Shown: one piece after another, positions 1 to 14,589 of the stretch | How the letters are laid out: every line of letters starts with the position of its first letter | Position numbering within the stretch: the first letter of the stretch is position 1 | Assembly: GCF_020536995.1 (NCBI RefSeq) | Contig: NC_068356.1 | Coordinates: 89,417,941-89,481,940, forward strand | From: Dreissena polymorpha | Taxonomy: Eukaryota > Mollusca > Bivalvia > Myida > Dreissenidae | DNA length: 64,000 nucleotides | Direction: 5' to 3' | The notes under the pieces: model-generated | What the model was told of the DNA's origin: nothing | Seen by the model: the letters and a program-made list of their open reading frames with translations, nothing else | Database searches by the model: none | Made by a program: the position numbers and the translations under genes

Positions 1-1775
1 AAATAGATTGCAGACGACATATAAAATTGTAAAGGAATATAAAGAAATCGGCCAACCGATTGATTTTATATTTCGATTCCTTCTACTCATTTTGAAAGCG
101 TGGCCATCGCTGTGCTCCGTGGAAAAACGTGCAAAACAAATCGGTCAAACCACGTGCAGTGGTGAGAAAACCGGGTATGTGTATACACATACCTGAGAAA
201 ACACATACTTATTTTGACAGCTGGGTGGCAACTAGTAAAACAACTATTAACGTTAATCAGCAAGAGATCGCACTAAATAACAGAAATGACCACGTAGAGA
301 TATCATCACTTACCCTATTTCAAATATTTTCCAGCTGAAAATTGTCCCCCACACGTCTTTTTTAGTTTATGTGTATTGTTTTTCTGGAGCCGAAGTGCAT
401 CTCACAGAATATCCATCCAACTTCCGTTGTTTTCACTTTCGTTATTAAAAACTCCGTTTAAAAGAATTATTTCAACTTTTAGATTGATAAAGTGATCTAT
501 TATTAAATTTTATCAATAGAATAGTATACCGTTATGAATTGAACGGAGTTACGTATCGATCTTTCTGTCAGTCTGTAAGCGTACTATTTTATGCGCAATT
601 ATAAAATACATGTGATTCGACAACAATTGTAAACATTGGTGAAATGCTTCTTATATATTTATTCTTTTGAGTGTTTATGAGGTCTGATCGTGCAGTTTGC
701 AAACATCAACGGAAAGATTACAATCCAATGCATTTGTCAACCGTTTGGAATGTCAATTAGGCGATGAGTGAGTTTTTAGCATGTTTCTTTCTATTTTATT
801 AATTTAAAATTGGCTGCCCCCATGGTGATGAAATGACATGTGTTCGAGTTTCGATATTTCTAGATATGTAAACTTTTTTTACTATTTAAGCGTAACTTGC
901 CCTCGTCAATGTCGATATTATTCACTAGTTATATAATTTTCCGCCGAAAAACGTGGAAAAAACATGATTCAGATTTTTTTTAATAATGCATATTTTAGTG
1001 TTAAAATCGCTTTGTATTTTGATTGATTTTGTGGATGGTATGATACGTTGATGTACAAAATTGGTAGCAGTTTGAAGGAAAAACATCATTTAAAGCAAAT
1101 ATGTATACATTTTCAATGTAGCACTCTTCATTTAGTCAAATTTGAGTTCAATGCTAGGGGTCCCACATTTTCAAAATGAAGCCTCTACACGAACCTTAAT
1201 ACCGTGCGTTTCCGCGAACAGAACTTTAAACACAACCTTAACCGTTTTGATGTTTATTTTAATAGTTCGCGTATTGTAAGACTCATTAGTAGATACTCGG
1301 AGATACTCGGAGAAATTCAAACATCGAAAGACATAACCAAACTTCATAGGGTTGTTCCAAACTGTAAATCATTTTCAGAACGCGACTCTGTTAATGCCAT
1401 TTAATGTTAGACAAGAATAATGTGAAACCTTAATATTGATGCATGGGAGTTTTAATTTGTGGTGTATCTTCAAATCATCTTTAGCTAAACTCCATTCCGA
1501 TATTGACGTATACAGTTAAGCTAGCCCAGCTTTTACGAATTCGCAGAGTATGGCGTTAGTTAAGTTATTTAACATTTAACATGTATGATAGTAAAAACTA
1601 CTTACACTTTCAGCACTCCCCGTATATGCTTTGTATGTATTTATAGTATACATTTCATGTTATTCTTAAAATGTAAATAGTTGTTCAGATCCATGTATTG
1701 ATGCGGATACATACATTTTCCGCAAAGATAGGTTTTTAAAATGGGCATGACATATGATCTCTCATATGATCTTAC
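1..1775. other. Non-coding AT-rich stretch
   Basis: No convincing gene is seen on either strand. The open frames are short, overlap one another and show no domain or splice logic. If the exon-1 relic just to the right once belonged to a full minus-strand gene, its later exons should lie here or further left. I looked for the exon-2 signature (EESHGI..NAMYD) and did not find it. A 20-bp perfect palindrome is listed separately. Confidence 0.5.
174..193. repeat. 20-bp perfect palindrome
   Basis: GGTATGTGTATACACATACC is its own reverse complement. A very similar hairpin (GGTATGTG / CACATACC) recurs at 30695-30738, so it may be a remnant of a small interspersed inverted-repeat element rather than a chance palindrome. 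Confidence 0.5.
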
Positions 1776-1938
1776 CGGTGGTTATCGAGTAATGGGACGG
1801 GAACGTCTTGGGGATTAAAGTGAGGTTGACGAAGTCCGCTCTGGTATCCGAGCGCTCAAGGGCGTCACAATTCGGAGATACAGCCCTTCCAATGTAATCC
1901 TATCAGAACCCAGCCATCGACACGATAAATACCTTGTT
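1776..1938 (-). pseudogene. Relic of exon 1 of a third ENPP-like gene
   Basis: Reading the minus strand gives 54 codons that line up without gaps with exon 1 of the intact ENPP gene at 3184-6657: NKVFIVSMAGF, two stop codons, DYIGRAVSPNCDALERSDT, then RADFVNLTLIPKTFP and SHYSITT. The block ends at a good donor (ACCG|GTAAGA) in the same phase as the intact gene. By eye about 33 of 54 residues match. The stops fall where the intact gene has Arg-Trp, and the metal-binding Asp of SMDGF is Ala, so the exon cannot make an active enzyme. Divergence is far greater than between the two other copies, so this is an older family member. Its signal-peptide portion and later exons were not found. Confidence 0.75.
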
Positions 1939-2648
1939 CCATTGACAGTAAGTGAAGTCGTTGAACGCAATAGGCAAATAACACGCGTAGTATCCGTCTA
2001 CAAGGAGATTTTGTTCTAAAACTCTCTCTATTCACGAAAGCACCGGGCGTCGTTGATTGCCCTTAACATTACATTGTACTTTTCAATTTCTTTATTTCTT
2101 GACAATACACAAACATGCACGTTTAATGATCGAAATGAACATGCAAACGCGCACATTTTTCCACAATTATAGGGTTGACAATTGTGTCAATATTGTGTTA
2201 ACATCAGACACACTGTATACATCATATCATATTACATGCGTATCCGATTACGTCCGTATAATAAAGTTTATTTCACATTCTACAATTTATGATAGCTGTT
2301 AAGGAAATTAATATGCACAATCTGAACATATCTACAATTTGAGGTATTTTTAGAAGTGGTGAACATTTCATTATAAATTACAATTATACAATATGCCTAA
2401 CGATTGTCGGAACCCTCGGTATATATTCCGTTGTCAATACATCAATCGAGAGGCATAGAGTATATTAGTCAACGTAGACTCCGACAATATATGACGTAAA
2501 CAGATCACAGTTATACTATATTTAGATACATCAAAGCAACAATGGGTTGTACAATGTATAATTAGTTTCAAATACAAAAATGCATTCAAATAACATATTG
2601 ATACGAGAATCGTTATCTTAAAAAAGGAACTTAATGTATGGGTGCCAA
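1939..2648. other. Non-coding gap
   Basis: AT-rich sequence without supported genes. It lies upstream of the ENPP exon-1 relic and may include its former promoter region, but no motif supports this. Confidence 0.4.
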
Positions 2649-2850
2649 GTGTTGTTAACCCACGCTCATCAGGGACGACACGTTGTTCTTTTCTGGTATT
2701 TTTTGTTTAAATGAAGTCTCTTCTAAGCGAACATCCAGTTCAGGCGAGAAATTGTCGTCTCTGATTAGCTTGAAGGGATTGCACAGGCTTATATCGGACG
2801 ACACTTTACGCACATTCATGAAGCCAAGTTTTCACAGAGCGAGTCATACA
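2649..2850. mobile_element. Degenerate copy of MITE family A
   Basis: Contains worn versions of the family-A landmarks: ATCAGGGACGACAC, GCACAGGCTTATATC and GACGACACTTTACGCAC, followed by CAGAGC. Cleaner copies lie at 39639-39882 and 46374-46630. The terminal inverted-repeat arrangement is still recognisable but the edges are approximate. Confidence 0.6.
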
Positions 2851-3183
2851 CTAATGGTTACCAAGCAATATCTCCGACGTCAGAATAAAAAATAAGCATC
2901 ACAATGAGCCATCACCGAATACATTATATCAGGGTCTGTAAATAAAGTAGACGTTACAAAGTCATAAAGATTGCTGAATACTTGATAAGGCTTTGTCATC
3001 AAAACAAACCACAAGTCACACCCCTTCTTGTAAACTTTTTTTGAAATGTTCAATTTCTGGCGTTGTCATAATTGACAACTTATGTAGGTTGTTTTTAAAA
3101 TTAAAACAACATAACCAATAATCAATAATCATACACTTGCTAAACCAATTCATAACAGCCATACCAACATAAGACTAATGGAT

Positions 3184-6100
3184 TTATAAAAAAGCGCTTA
3201 TATGCAGGTGCAAAAACAACGGCATTACTAAGAACGCGTACACCGAACACAATTGTGAAGCCCCATTGGTTGCACTCAACTTGAGGAAACCTCGTATGTT
3301 CTCAAGGGACCCATTATTGGGGGCCGGTTGGATCCCCAATATGTTGCACACCATCGGGTAGATGTCGACCGAGTTGAAAGGCTCTACGACGGTATTGGCT
3401 GCGATGTTGGGACCCCTGGCGTAGAAGATTGGTTTCATAGACATCAGAGTATTGTCGTAGCCGTGAGCCCCTTTCGACCGATCCTTATACGTTGACGCGT
3501 TCTGATAACAAAAGGGATACACATTACAACATTATTTTTCATCACAATGTGTTAGAAACTTGAGGAACCAACTGAAACGTGGATATTACTGATATAAAAT
3601 GACATCATGCATATTTTTGTTTTTTATTGTAGGATGTTAAAAGTAATATAAATACTCAAATTGAACGAACCTTTCGTAAAATATTTCGAAAACAGAAAGT
3701 TAACACATACACAATCAATATTGCTTATAACAAAAGCCGAAATTTCAACCCTAGATATAGTATGGTAACAGGGTGCAAGATAACCTGACATTTTTAAGAT
3801 CCACATTAAACGTTAATGGATGCAAATACATCGGTAATTGTAGCTTTTTTTCAAATAATTTTTTTAACATTTTTTCTTAAAAATTTCAACTAGTCCATAA
3901 ATCACAGATTTTTATGATGCTTACGGCAGTGTGAAATACATCAGAATTACTTTATATATATATCATATATGTATGCAATATTTTCATATACATGTGGTAC
4001 AATTCTGATATTTGTGTTGTATAATTTTTCAAAATATTTGTGTGTTCTAAATGTTCATTATATCCACATATATGTTGTTAAATAGTCATATATATGTTTT
4101 ATAATTTGCATAATGGGAAATATTTTAAATGGCTATATATTATACCATAAAAACATGAAAATAAAGAACATATATATATATATGGAAAGATTGATTTTTT
4201 CAACGTTTGACACGCAATATTGTGACGTGGAAATAAAATTATGATTTAATCAATACTCATTCAGCATTGAAGCCATTACCCGAACAATGGTCCAGTGTTC
4301 ATCAGCGATCGCCACTATATCTAGAATCCTAGGATTGTTGCTGTAGTGGAAGCGTTCAGGGACGTCTTGGCGGCGATACACGTCCATGTGTTCCGCCCTG
4401 GAAAGGTTTCGTAACACTTCGTCCACTTTTCCTGCCGCTACCATGATATTTGCTGTGGAACCCATCGACGGTGGTACCTGTAAAGGGCAATGCTTTTGTT
4501 AAAATATATTTACTCACGATCACTCTTCGCGTATTAACATTAAAGTCCTTTCGATTTCATATCAGTCTGTTTGCATCACCTTTTCCACAAGGTTAAGACT
4601 TGTTTTACGAATTTTTATATATTTGATTACAACGTAGTTTCATCCATTTTTTGTCAATATTCGGCATACCAGGTTTCCTTCCAAATGACAATATTAATTA
4701 CACTAAAACGTGAAAATTAGTTCATATTCTTTACAGGTGTGTGACAAATATAGAGTTGGCATAAAAAACTATGGGAATACGTACCTGAATCAAGACATCA
4801 TTGCTCACATAATGGAGAAGATCTATTAGGTTTGAACTGTCGATTTGCGTCATTCCATGATCGCTAGTGACGATCAGATTCACGCTCTCCCAGAGGCGAG
4901 CGCTGTCAAAACTCGATACTATGTAACCCAGAACTTCGTCCATCGCTCGAACTTTAGCTACAATTAAGGTTACGTTCAACTTAATCATTGTGTATCCCTC
5001 CGTTGTCGAAAGTAGTGCATATTTCTAAAAGTTCATTTTCTCTTATTGTGCTGTTGTCGAAATCTTACTGCCAAAGCCCTGATTTCAGAGGGTGTTTGAA
5101 TTTTACTTTATTTAGAAGTTGCTGCACGATATATGTTGTATTGCTATTATTAGAAGAGGACATATCCATCTAAAACGATACCATGCGTGCAACATTTGAT
5201 ATATAGGAAAGCCTAAAAGTTTGGAAAATATGGAACCTGTGGAAACTATAAGCAGTGTAATCTTACCTAAAACCTCCTCCGAGTCCGGACCGTACACGTG
5301 ACCGGTGAGGTCTGGTTCGTGGAAATACAGCATCGCAAAGCTGATGTCTTTTTCCGGGTCCGTCAACCAGTCTACAACGGTGTCCACGCGCACATTGAAC
5401 TCAACACTCTCGTTATATTTCCTGCAAGTCACAATATACTAAATATTTCCCTTATATCAATCAATGGTAGTAAGCGAAGACTTTAAGCTAAAATTAATGC
5501 AACATTTTGCGAATACAGACCACAGAACCATACATTTTCTAAAGGCTATTCTACGCCGAATTTATTTACGCAATACAAACGCTCAATAATGTTTTTTTTA
5601 AAGGAACTAGACACAAAACATCAAAATATACTGTATTTGCACCTTCTTTTTCGGTCGTTATCTAGTGGAATGTAACCCCATTTCAGTGCATTTTTTATTA
5701 TATATTTTAACGTTATCCTATTTCAGTTCTTTAGTAGTGAATACCTAAGCCAACCATAACAATATTTCTAAAAGATAAAACCAGGAAACTGTTAACGAGC
5801 AAGACATCCCTTCAAGTAAAATACGTTGATTTATTAAGAGTGTATAGCGCCTACAATACTCGATTATTTAGTATAATGTAACCTGTACTCGGTCGGTCTG
5901 TGTCCCCTTATCACAGACTCGCTTCCGGGCCAATAGTAAGTTGCGCTTTTGAGCCCCGCCTTTTCCACTGTAACCCATAGTGGTTCCCCGCCGTCCCACC
6001 AGAAGGTCTCCTTACTGCCCATGTTGAAGCGTTGCCCTGTGATGGGGTCGTACATGGCATTACTAATAATGCCGTGGCTTTCTTCGTACAGACCTGTATG

Positions 6101-6657
6101 GCAAATATATCATGATATTTCTCAATGAAACAACCATTTATAATTAAAAAAAAACATATTTCCTGCGGGTGTATTTGACTTTATTAAAATTAAGGGCCTG
6201 GTTGAAATAAGTGAATAAAGGCTTATATAAAGTAACGGACATGTATGTGTGTGTTTTTTTTCTTCCGATTGGCAAGTGTATTACATGGCTTCGTAAAATG
6301 GTTCCTTGCTTGAGGGTGAATCGTTTTACAATATGTCCTTAGTTTAAACACGGTCAACACTTTTTCAATATTTATTTAAATAGTTAAAGCACGAACCTCC
6401 TACAAATCTTCACTGCAAACGCTAATGAAACGAGTACCTGTCGCTATGGAATAATGGCATGGAAAGGTCTTAGTGATGAAGGTGTTGTTGATGAAGTCTG
6501 CTCTCGTTCCTCTCTCGGCCAACGCGTCGAAATGTGGCGTCGCGGTCTGTCGAATATAGTCCCAGCGAAACCCGTCCATGGAAACCAACAGCACCTTGTT
6601 GCTATAGACACCGGCGGCGAGTCCCATTACAACCAACAACCACGAGATCAACTCCAT
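3184..6657 (-). CDS. ENPP4: Ectonucleotide pyrophosphatase/phosphodiesterase, ENPP4/5-like
   Basis: Six exons on the minus strand: 6438-6657, 5883-6093, 5267-5421, 4785-4957, 4280-4477 and 3184-3501. All junctions are GT-AG and the phases join into 424 residues. I chose the ATG at 6657 because it opens a signal peptide (MELISWLLVVMGLAAGVYS), as it does in the second copy. The expected zinc-site residues are present: D28 (SMDGF), nucleophile T64 (ITKTFP), D181 and H185 (HEPDLTGH), D228-H229 (SDHGM) and H332 (GAHGYDN); N85 of ESHGIISN is also kept. The usual TFPNHY reads TFPCHY. The C terminus is a hydrophobic stretch (VYAFLVMPLFLHLHISAFL) ending at the stop, which suggests a GPI signal or a tail anchor without cytoplasmic domain. 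Family members hydrolyse phosphodiester or pyrophosphate bonds of extracellular nucleotides; vertebrate ENPP4 cleaves Ap3A. ENPP4 versus ENPP5 cannot be settled here. Confidence 0.93.
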
Positions 6658-7464
6658 AGCAACGTTGCTTTTAACCAATGAATTCGAAGCCTGGTTATAA
6701 GATTTAAAATTGTGAGTGCGTTGCTTTGCATAGACCTAGATGTTAGTCGTGATGAAAAAAGTAATGACAGTCAGAAAAAATGTTTATTACAAGTTAATTA
6801 ACTCCATCATGCATTAATTAAAAGTATTCAAGATAAGTATCATTCCGTATTAATGTAGACGTCGGACACTAAAGAATCGTAACTTAATCGTAATACAACG
6901 GACGGAAATCTGGTAACGTTTTGACACATTGTGGTAAATGCCTGTACTTAAATAAAATTTGTAAACCCATGGCACGTGTTTGCATTGTGCATAGCAAATA
7001 TGCGAAACATAAGATCAAATCGAGTACTGCGTTGGGAGTTTTGACTGTTATATAAACAAATGCTTTCGTGCTTCAAATATACAAGATACTTTTATTTAAA
7101 TTTATATAATGGGGTTATATAGTTGTGTACATAAAGACACGCATCTGTGAACTCAATTTTGGGTTTGTTACATGTTTGTATAAAGAAACTGTGCATGTTA
7201 GCGACGAGCAATCCTACTTTAATTTAAAACATTAGTTTCGGGAAAATTGTGCAGCCCAAAATCGCTTCATTTGGGTTCGGCTGCGTCCAAATGAGCGTAT
7301 AAACCATTGTCAATGGGATCCAGAGTCCGGACTTTGTGTTGGTATTATATGAAAAGAGAAATTTCGAATTTTGCTGCCATGGGATTTAAATGTGGTCTTG
7401 CAAGTTTTTTTTCCAAATTAAGAACTAAAGATTCAGTCAATAAAGATGACTTCCATAGTTCTTT
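6658..7464. other. 5' flank of the intact ENPP gene
   Basis: No gene. The stretch is matched by 23279-24060 upstream of the pseudogene copy, for example around the shared words GCATCTGTGAACTCAATTTT and GGATTCGGCTGCGTCCAAAT (one mismatch in this copy). It should contain the promoter and any 5' untranslated exon, but I see no clear core-promoter motif. Confidence 0.6.
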
Positions 7465-7798
7465 TTTATTACATCTTTTAATCATTTAACTTAACACTTA
7501 GGTTACAGACAAAAAACGTTATTTCATTTATTAAGAAGTATATTGCGTCGAGTAACCACAAGTATTTATTATTCACAATCGCACAAAAATAAATCAACAA
7601 ATCTTCATGAAATATCCTTGCACTGACAAGATCTATAGAAAGTAATTACTATAGTCATGATCATTAAATTAAGAGAACAGCGCGCTCGACTATTCGAGTG
7701 CTTGACAGTATAATCTAAGCCATCATGGGGAAATTGTTCATATTCAATAATTTATAACCATCTTTCAAAAAAAGAAAAAGGAAAAAGATTATTTTTTG

Positions 7799-7930
7799 CG
7801 GGGGGGGGGGGGTAGGGGGGTAAGGGGGTGAGAGGCGGGTATAATGTGGGGTGGGGTAATTTATTAGATGATTTTTAAAAAATAATTATTTTTTTTTCGG
7901 GGGGGGGGGGGGGGTTGGGGGGGGGAGGGA
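7799..7930 (+). repeat. Poly-G tracts
   Basis: Two runs of 12 or more G, each followed by further G-runs of five or more separated by one to three bases, about 60 bp apart. The G-run spacing fits the G-quadruplex pattern on the plus strand. The region is also prone to assembly error in homopolymers. Confidence 0.7.
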
Positions 7931-8059
7931 TTCTGTGTAGGGGCGTGGGGTATTGTTTGGGTGGAATCCATTGTGGTATTCAGGTAAATGTTGTTTTGTC
8001 AAAGTAATAATAAAATGTGGTCATAAATAAAGAAGTTATGGCAATTTAAGCAAAATGTT

Positions 8060-8590
8060 CAATTATCTAAGTGTAAAAGGGGCCATAATTATGTCAAAGT
8101 GCTTGATACAGTGGTCTGCTCTTGTTTATAGGTTGTGGTCATGTTGGTTAACAAGTACGCAACATATAAAAGCAATGTGTCAAAGGATATAGGAAATAGT
8201 TGGGGTAGTACGCAAACTTTATCATAGATTTATCAATAATATGCATATTCTAAGTATGAAAGGGGCAATAATTATGATAAAATGCTTGATAGAGTTGTCT
8301 GCTCTTGTTTAAAGGTTGGGGTGATGTTGGTAAACAAGTATGCAAAATATGAAGCAATATGTCAAGGGACAATGACAATAAATGGGGTAATACGAAAACT
8401 TTAACATTTGCTGCATATTCTAAGTGGAAAAAGGGCCATAATTATGACAAAATGCTTGATAGAGTTGTCTGCTCTTGTTTATTGGTTGGGGTCATGTTGG
8501 TTAACAAGTATGCACAATATGAAAGCAATATGTCAAGGGATAAAGAAAATATTTGGGGCAGTACGAAAACTTTAACATTTGCACGCTAAC
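8060..8590 (+). repeat. Three tandem units of about 170-180 bp
   Basis: The word GGGCCATAATTATG or a close variant recurs near 8080, 8262 and 8431, each time followed by AAAATGCTTGATAGAGTTGT-like text, a (GG)GGTCATGTTGGTTAACAAGT-like segment and GGGGNAGTACGAAAACTTTA. This is an internal satellite of the surrounding insertion. The short open frame across it is incidental. Confidence 0.75.
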
Positions 8591-8695
8591 GCTAATAATG
8601 CAGACGCTCACGCCGACGCCGGGGTGAGTAGGTTAGCTCCACTATATATATTTCATATATAATAGTCGAGCTAAAAATTCAAGTGTTCAATATTT

Positions 8696-9559
8696 GTGTA
8701 CAGTTAACCTAAAGCGAAGCCGATTTTCGGCACACTGAATTATTTAAGATATACCTTAATTACAAAAGAATAAAAAACTAAACTCTTTTTGGAAGTTTAT
8801 TCTGACGATAGTAACTTATATATATAAGGTATATTTGGCTCTATATTAATTGGTAAATGTTGATATGTCGGTAAATATACATGTTTAACAATAATAAAAA
8901 GCTCCTGGACGGAAATGGAGACATCAATCGAGATAACGCAATGAGAATGTACATATTTTTTGAATATGCCTACATTATAAAATGGAAACCCAGAAATGCT
9001 GAAGCTTTTATCTCTTTATTGTCATTGCCAATCATGTAGGTTTGAGCCGATTGAAAGTCATGACGAATCTTAAACTTAAACTAATGTTTGATTAAAAGTA
9101 CAGCTAGTTGATAACGCAGAAACCACTGTGTATCTTTTACTTTTTTTAAACCTATAACTAAGCAAGCGTAAATATAACTCAGGTTCAAACAAACAGACGA
9201 GTACAAAATAAAAACTATACATGAAAATATATCAATTAAAAACTATAACGAAATCCTCACCGTTTAAATCCTGTCAAGAACACACCATCTTTTGCAAAAA
9301 TGGCCCTTCGTCACCTGCTAGCCATGAACAATAACACCTCCAGAACGAATGCCCACTTTCCAATCCGCCTAGCCAGATAAGTGTGGATGGTTATGCAAGG
9401 GTATTTAATTAGATACGTCTTAACTACCAGATAACGTGTACATCAGGCCAGCTGTTATGAATTCTTGACACGTTTCTCTGTAGCTTGGGAAACATTCCAT
9501 TTGTTTTCATAAATTCTACAAAATTGATAAAGTGTACCTGTCTACGTTAAGTCTAAAAG
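8696..9559. other. Distal 5' flank of ENPP unit 1
   Basis: Non-coding. Matched by 24100-24825 and then 27435-27565 in unit 2, for example AAGCCGATTTTCGGCACAC and CCAATCCGCCTAGCCAGATAA. Useful only as duplicated flank; no gene seen. Confidence 0.55.
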
Positions 9560-10479
9560 TACGGAAACGTATATGGTGCACCCCGGTAATATAGTCATGC
9601 CGGATTAGTTTATATCAATTCACTGCGAAATAACAAGGTATGTGATCATAGCTTTGTAGGTTTTTCCATTTAATTTTACTCGCCATAATCAAGTTGAAAT
9701 CCCGATGTAAATGTTTCCGACTTTGCCCGAAAAAATATTAGGTCGACATAATCTAGGTATCTCACCAATATAATGTTGACGATATTTATCGTCATATATA
9801 TATATATATCGACATACCCATTTGTTAAATCCATGTCTTCATGATTCATTTCGACATCCAGTGATCCACACAGATATTATTTAAACATTTTTAAACAAAG
9901 CCCTTTGTCTACGGAAACGTATATGGTACACCCCAATAATGTGGTCATGCCGGAATAATCTATATCGACTTACTGTTAAATAATATGGTATGTCGACATA
10001 GTTTTGTAGCTTTTCCCACCTTAATTTTACTCGTCATAACGACATTAAGTTGAAGTCTCGACGTAAATGTTTCCGGCGTTTCCCGAAAATATATTTGGTC
10101 GAAATGATCTAAGTCGACAAATCTACATAACTTTTGGCGTCATGCTCTTGTGAAAATGACTTGCTATCATAGTTTTAGTCGACACGATGAGTTATTTTTT
10201 ACGCCATGACACCTTTTTCATATCATGTCGTTGTAGAACTTTGACATCATCACATTATTGCGATATTGATTCATGACTTCCGGCGTCGAACGGATTTTTA
10301 GTTTCTGGTATATTCTTGCGAAACACGCAAGACCTCAGACAGTCCATTTTTACAGAAGGAATGCTTGGTATAAATGTAAAAATAACATACAGTGTTTGCA
10401 AACAATAAATATTAATGTGTTCGTTGGGTTTTATGAGCATTTAGAGAGCTTAAATCTCGATTGATTCATTTAGATATTT

Positions 10480-11680
10480 TTCTTTAACTAATACATGCAA
10501 AACGTGTGTTTAACGACTCACAACTTTTTTATATTGCAGATGTTTGTCTTAGTGGCACTGATATATGTTGACTCATCGTTAGCTGTACTTTCAAATCAAG
10601 AAAGGGATGTTTGGATTTCACGTTATCACAAACAGGGCTATACGCGTCTGGATATATGTGGATTTTTGCTTTTCCTACACAACACTGCTCTCAGTTTGAG
10701 CAACTGTAACTGATATTGCGAAGGTCTCAAAAGACGCAACGCGTCATCTCTTCTTCCAGACGTTATACGAGCTATTCGCTCAGTATATAAAAGAGGGACG
10801 GCTGTATGTGGTTATAAAACTATATGGAAACTGGTGAACAAAACCACAAATGTCAAAGTAACCCAAGCAACAACAAGGTGTGTATGCAAGGTAATTGATC
10901 CTGAGGGTGTTGCTGTCAGGTCTGCACATCGCCTGCGACGCAGAGTCTATACCAATAAATGTCCTAATACTATCTAGTCTTTACTATACACATTGATGGG
11001 TATGATAAGCTAAAGCCTTTGGAATTGCTATACACGTTGCGGTGGATGGATTGCATATTATGGCTGGAGGCATGTTATTCGAATAATGACCCTCGACTTA
11101 TCGCGGGCTTCTTTGTTAACTTTGTGAAACGTATTGGTCGCCTTCTACGTCTGGTTCGTGGCGATGCAGGGGCAGAAAACGTTTGGGTACGAGCTATGCA
11201 GATAGCGTTTAGGTTTAATGACAGAGATAACATGTCTTGAATGAACAGTTACATGACTGGGTGATCCACTGGCAATCAAAGTATTGAACGTTTTTGGGTA
11301 AATTTAAGAGTCAGTTTTACTGTGTTTTGGAGGAACTATTTTAAGGATATGGTAGACAGCGGCTTGCTTCGGATTGATGATCCTGTGCATTTAGAATGCT
11401 TCGGATTCTGTTTCATACCATTAATGCAACGTGATCTGAAATCTTTTACCCATCTATGGAATTCTCATCGGATTCGGCAGCAAAGACATGTGGAAGCACG
11501 AAATGGGATACCGATAGTAATGTCCTACCAGCCTAAGGCGTATGGAACCCGAGATTTTTCATTTCGGCTTCCTTGCGTATTGGAAACCATTGATCGTATT
11601 CAAGACAGATACTTTGTAAAGAAACCGCAGTTTGGATGTAAAGATGACTTCATACCCGTCCTAGAACATGTGTGTTAAAT
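10480..11680 (+). pseudogene. Remnant of an integrase-core (IS3EU-like) DDE transposase
   Basis: Spread over the three forward frames are pieces in the order expected for one protein: an N-terminal part (NQERDVWISRYHKQGYTRLD, CGFLLFLHN), LLPDVIRAIRSV, a middle DPEGVAVRSAHRLRRRVYTN, the catalytic segments HIDGYDKLKPFG, VRGDAGAEN and GNQSIERFWVNLR, and a C-terminal WNSHRIRQQRH ... KPQFGCKDDF. The two Asp and the Glu of the DDE triad can be picked out. This protein type is widespread in bivalves and fish and resembles, from memory, the eukaryotic IS3-like group; that name is inference. The coding sequence is broken in several places and looks dead. It sits in the same orientation as the left inverted repeats at 9562 and 9911. 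Confidence 0.75.
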
Positions 11681-13738
<2,058 letters not shown>

Positions 13739-14072
13739 GAAAACTGTCCCGCCCCCTGGCGGCCATGTTTTTTCAACCGACCAAAACCATTTTCGAACTC
13801 AAGAAGTGACATATCCTTTACACAAACATTTTTGCAAAGTCAATGTGACTTCTAGAGTATTCACAAAGTCTTTATTTTTTTGACCTAGTTTTCGACCCCA
13901 CATGACTTGTTTAGAACTCAGTTGAGGTATGATTTGGGCAAATGTCCTGACAAAGTTTCATGAAGATCGGACAAGAAATGCGGTCTCTAGTGTTCATGAT
14001 GCAAAGGTTCACGACGGACACAGGTCAATCAAATATCACCATGAGCACTTAAGTGCTTATGTGAGCTAACCA
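13739..14072. repeat. Dispersed bivalve-type repeat ending in a hairpin
   Basis: Contains CAAAGTTTCATGAAGATCGG, a phrase shared in style with other dispersed repeats in this window (TTTGGTGAAGATCGAATGAA near 21698), then CACGACGGACACAGG, and closes with the hairpin GAGCACTTAAGTGCTTATGTG. No coding potential. Boundaries are approximate. Confidence 0.5.
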
Positions 14073-14130
14073 CTGGGCAGCCTATTTGTTGACATAGGCA
14101 TTGAAAGGACCAATAGCTGTTGAAGGACGG

Positions 14131-14192
14131 AGCGCTGCATGCATGCATGTATGTATGCTTGTATGCATACATGCATGTATGTATGTGTGTAT
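14131..14192. repeat. ATGC/ATGT tetranucleotide tract
   Basis: Mixed GCAT, GTAT and ATAC tetranucleotides with partial dyad symmetry over about 60 bp. Confidence 0.8.
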
Positions 14193-14589
14193 GTGACCAT
14201 ATGCGCATCTTGGTACTTCTATATTTTTAATATAAATTCAATAAGTGGCTGCTGAGTGCAGAAAACTAAAAGGTTATACCTCATAGTGCTTATGGCATCA
14301 ACGGGCAATAACTCATCGAATCAGAATGATTAACATTGACATGAATAACATTGTTTTGTAGATTCATTCAAATGTTTTCAGAATTATAGAAATGGTTAAA
14401 GTTGAAAAAAAAACAACAACAACATTTGAACGTCCATCATTAGGAGAAAAATATATCATAAACATACAAACATTACGGGAAATAACTCATCGAATCAGAA
14501 TGATTACATTGGCATGAACAACAGTGTTCTTACTTTCATTCAAATGTTTTGAGAATTATAGAAATGGTTAAAATTGAATAAATAAGAGC

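Larger units (their letters stand above)
7465..8695. mobile_element. Insertion private to duplication unit 1, with G-tracts and tandem units
   Basis: Unit 2 runs directly from AAGATTCAGTCAATAAA to CTAAAG..AAGCCGATTTT, while unit 1 carries about 1.2 kb between the same words, so this block inserted after the duplication or was lost from unit 2. It holds poly-G tracts (about 7799-7930) and three tandem units (8060-8590). It ends with GACGCCGGGGTGAGTAGG, a TATATA-rich hairpin and GTCGAGCTAAAA, an ending I recall from dispersed bivalve repeats. No transposase is visible. Confidence 0.6.
2938..9559 (-). repeat. Tandem duplication unit 1 (ENPP gene plus flanks)
   Basis: Sequence from AAATAAAGTAGACGTTAC at the left to TTGATAAAGTGTACC near the right recurs in the same order and orientation at 17034-27565. 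Similarity covers 3' flank, all exons and introns, and about 2.9 kb of 5' flank. The unit is interrupted on its 5' side by a private 1.2-kb insertion (about 7465-8695). The right edge meets the inverted repeat of the transposon complex at 9560. Confidence 0.85.

Noticed and set aside
1500-1560. Exon 2 partner of the ENPP exon-1 relic
   Set aside because: A loose resemblance to the SNAMYD segment (GCGTTAGTTAAG around an ATGG) gives no consistent translation.
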